Virus record (IMG/VR): IMGVR_UViG_3300017917_000353
Location: 1-29,732 of that record
DNA: 29,732 bases
Source: a virus
Strand: one strand, 5' to 3'
In this document: piece by piece, positions 29,202 through 29,732 of the stretch
Layout: each line of letters begins with the position of its first letter
How positions within the stretch are numbered: the stretch's first letter is position 1
Translations under genes and position numbers: made by a program
Notes under the pieces: model-generated
Database searches by the model: none
What the model saw: the letters and a program-made list of their open reading frames with translations, nothing else
Told to the model about the DNA's origin: nothing

Positions 29202-29456
29202 ATGAGATACTTTGCTCAGTATTACAGATACAGCGATACGCCAGTTCTAGGCTTCGACCAGTTTTTAGTCGAAGCGGACGATAACGCGGGGATTTTGGAA
29301 CTCGATGGTAGGTTATCTTTTTTTAGCATGTTTAACGCAGCCTTAGACGCTAATAAATCCCCTTCACGCAATTACCCTGCTTTGCGGATTATGCGAAAAG
29401 AATCGATCACATCAGGCGGTAATGTAATCCCTATATCAAGCATTATATTTATTTAA
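29202..29456 (+). CDS. Hypothetical protein with GC-rich, atypical codon use
   Basis: An 84-residue protein, MRYFAQYYRYSDTPVLGFDQ..., with ILELDGRLSFFSMFNAALDA in the middle. GGAG at about 29190 serves as ribosome-binding site. Its GC content (around 41-44% by count) is well above that of the preceding gene (about 27% in a sampled stretch), and it uses codons such as GCG, CGC, CGG and ACG that are rare in neighbours. This suggests recent transfer from a higher-GC source. An 8-bp perfect inverted repeat (GCTTCGAC/GTCGAAGC, 29251-29275) lies in the coding region. No family assigned. Confidence 0.68.
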   Translation: MRYFAQYYRYSDTPVLGFDQFLVEADDNAGILELDGRLSFFSMFNAALDANKSPSRNYPALRIMRKESITSGGNVIPISSIIFI

Positions 29457-29463
29457 ATATTAA

Positions 29464-29480
29464 AAACCACACATGGGTTT
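29464..29480 (+). repeat. Small intergenic hairpin
   Basis: AAACCA and TGGGTTT can pair around CACA with one bulged G, in the 43-nt gap before the 29500 gene. It has no U run after it, so termination is uncertain; it could be a weak terminator or an mRNA 5' structure. Confidence 0.35.
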
Positions 29481-29499
29481 ATTATAGAGGAAATACAAA

Positions 29500-29700
29500 A
29501 TGAGACAAATTACAAAACAAGAATTCATTAATTTAGTAGCTAATAAACCATATACAACTAAGAGAATAGAGTTAGGTAATGCTGTATATACAAACTATTA
29601 CAATAAACATAAAACCAATAGAGCAAAAGACGGTCATATAGTTGCAGCTATACGGGAAACAAAACTTGAGGGAATAAAATATTTTACAAATAAAAGCTAA
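29500..29700 (+). CDS. 66-residue hypothetical protein
   Basis: Basic protein, MRQITKQEFINLVANKPYTT..., with a polar middle (NYYNKHKTNRAKDGHIVAAI) and an LEGIKYFTNKS end. AGAGGA lies about 10 nt before the ATG. No membrane segment, cysteine or known motif. Return to an AT-rich base composition sets it apart from the preceding GC-richer gene. Its TAA stop (29698) is the first part of promoter copy 4, repeating the arrangement of the earlier cassettes. Function unknown. Confidence 0.7.
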   Translation: MRQITKQEFINLVANKPYTTKRIELGNAVYTNYYNKHKTNRAKDGHIVAAIRETKLEGIKYFTNKS

Positions 29701-29727
29701 AGTTTTAAAATACATTGACGTAATAGT
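29698..29727 (+). promoter_or_regulatory. Plus-strand cassette promoter motif, copy 4
   Basis: TAAAGTTTTA (29698-29707), 11 nt, CG (29719-29720), 1 nt, AATAGT (29722-29727). It again overlaps the preceding stop codon. The gene it would serve lies beyond the window end. Confidence 0.68.
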
Positions 29728-29732
29728 GTTAT

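Noticed and set aside
1-29732. tRNA or rRNA genes
   Set aside because: No cloverleaf-compatible GC-richer segment or conserved GTTCRA-type arm was seen in the gaps; nearly all sequence outside 27.5-28.1 kb is coding.

Overview
The window is a stretch of an AT-rich tailed bacteriophage genome, a podovirus-type (short-tailed) dsDNA phage or a closely related prophage. The assignment rests on one long, tightly coupled minus-strand block (about 2.44 to 27.5 kb) holding large terminase, portal, scaffold, major capsid, tail adaptor and nozzle genes, and ejection proteins including a lytic transglycosylase. Rz/Rz1 spanins, a GH24 lysozyme and lipoproteins with lipoboxes point to a Gram-negative host with two membranes. 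No phage RNA polymerase, tRNA, rRNA, integrase or CRISPR is visible. The host cannot be named from this sequence.

Layout. (1) 2-2353, plus strand: the end of a nucleotide-metabolism operon, with a 5'-truncated class I ribonucleotide reductase alpha subunit, a DUF3310-type protein and three small unknown genes. (2) 2368-2435: an inverted repeat at the convergent junction, a likely two-way terminator. (3) 2444-27532, minus strand, read from right to left: DUF5658-like membrane protein, probable small terminase, tail fibre/binding protein, polysaccharide-deacetylase tail protein, two HNH proteins, lipoprotein, holin-like/lysozyme fusion, Rz with Rz1 embedded in it, large terminase, portal, a promoter, scaffold, capsid, two beta-rich capsid-associated candidates separated by a GAAA-loop hairpin, tail adaptor, three small genes, nozzle with a C-terminal propeller-like repeat domain, tail assembly protein, GNAT-like protein, three ejection proteins and a membrane-anchored coiled-coil protein. 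(4) 27533-28147: no convincing gene. It holds an almost pure A/T tract with large palindromes, a sigma70-type promoter whose spacer is filled by a dyad, and a compound hairpin. It separates the divergent minus and plus transcription units and is a candidate replication origin or control region. (5) 28077-29732, plus strand: cassettes of very small genes, each group preceded by a copy of one promoter motif (TAAAGTTTTA, 11 nt, CG, 1 nt, -10-like hexamer).

Points that most deserve a second look are: the four-copy promoter motif, three copies of which start on the stop codon of the preceding gene; two minus-strand sigma70 promoters with a TATAAT exactly 6 nt before an ATG, implying leaderless mRNAs; the holin-like/SAR/lysozyme fusion; the CE4 deacetylase on the tail; a 15-bp duplication flanking an inserted HNH gene; and the GC-richer gene at 29202-29456. 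No established anti-phage or other accessory defence system was recognised.
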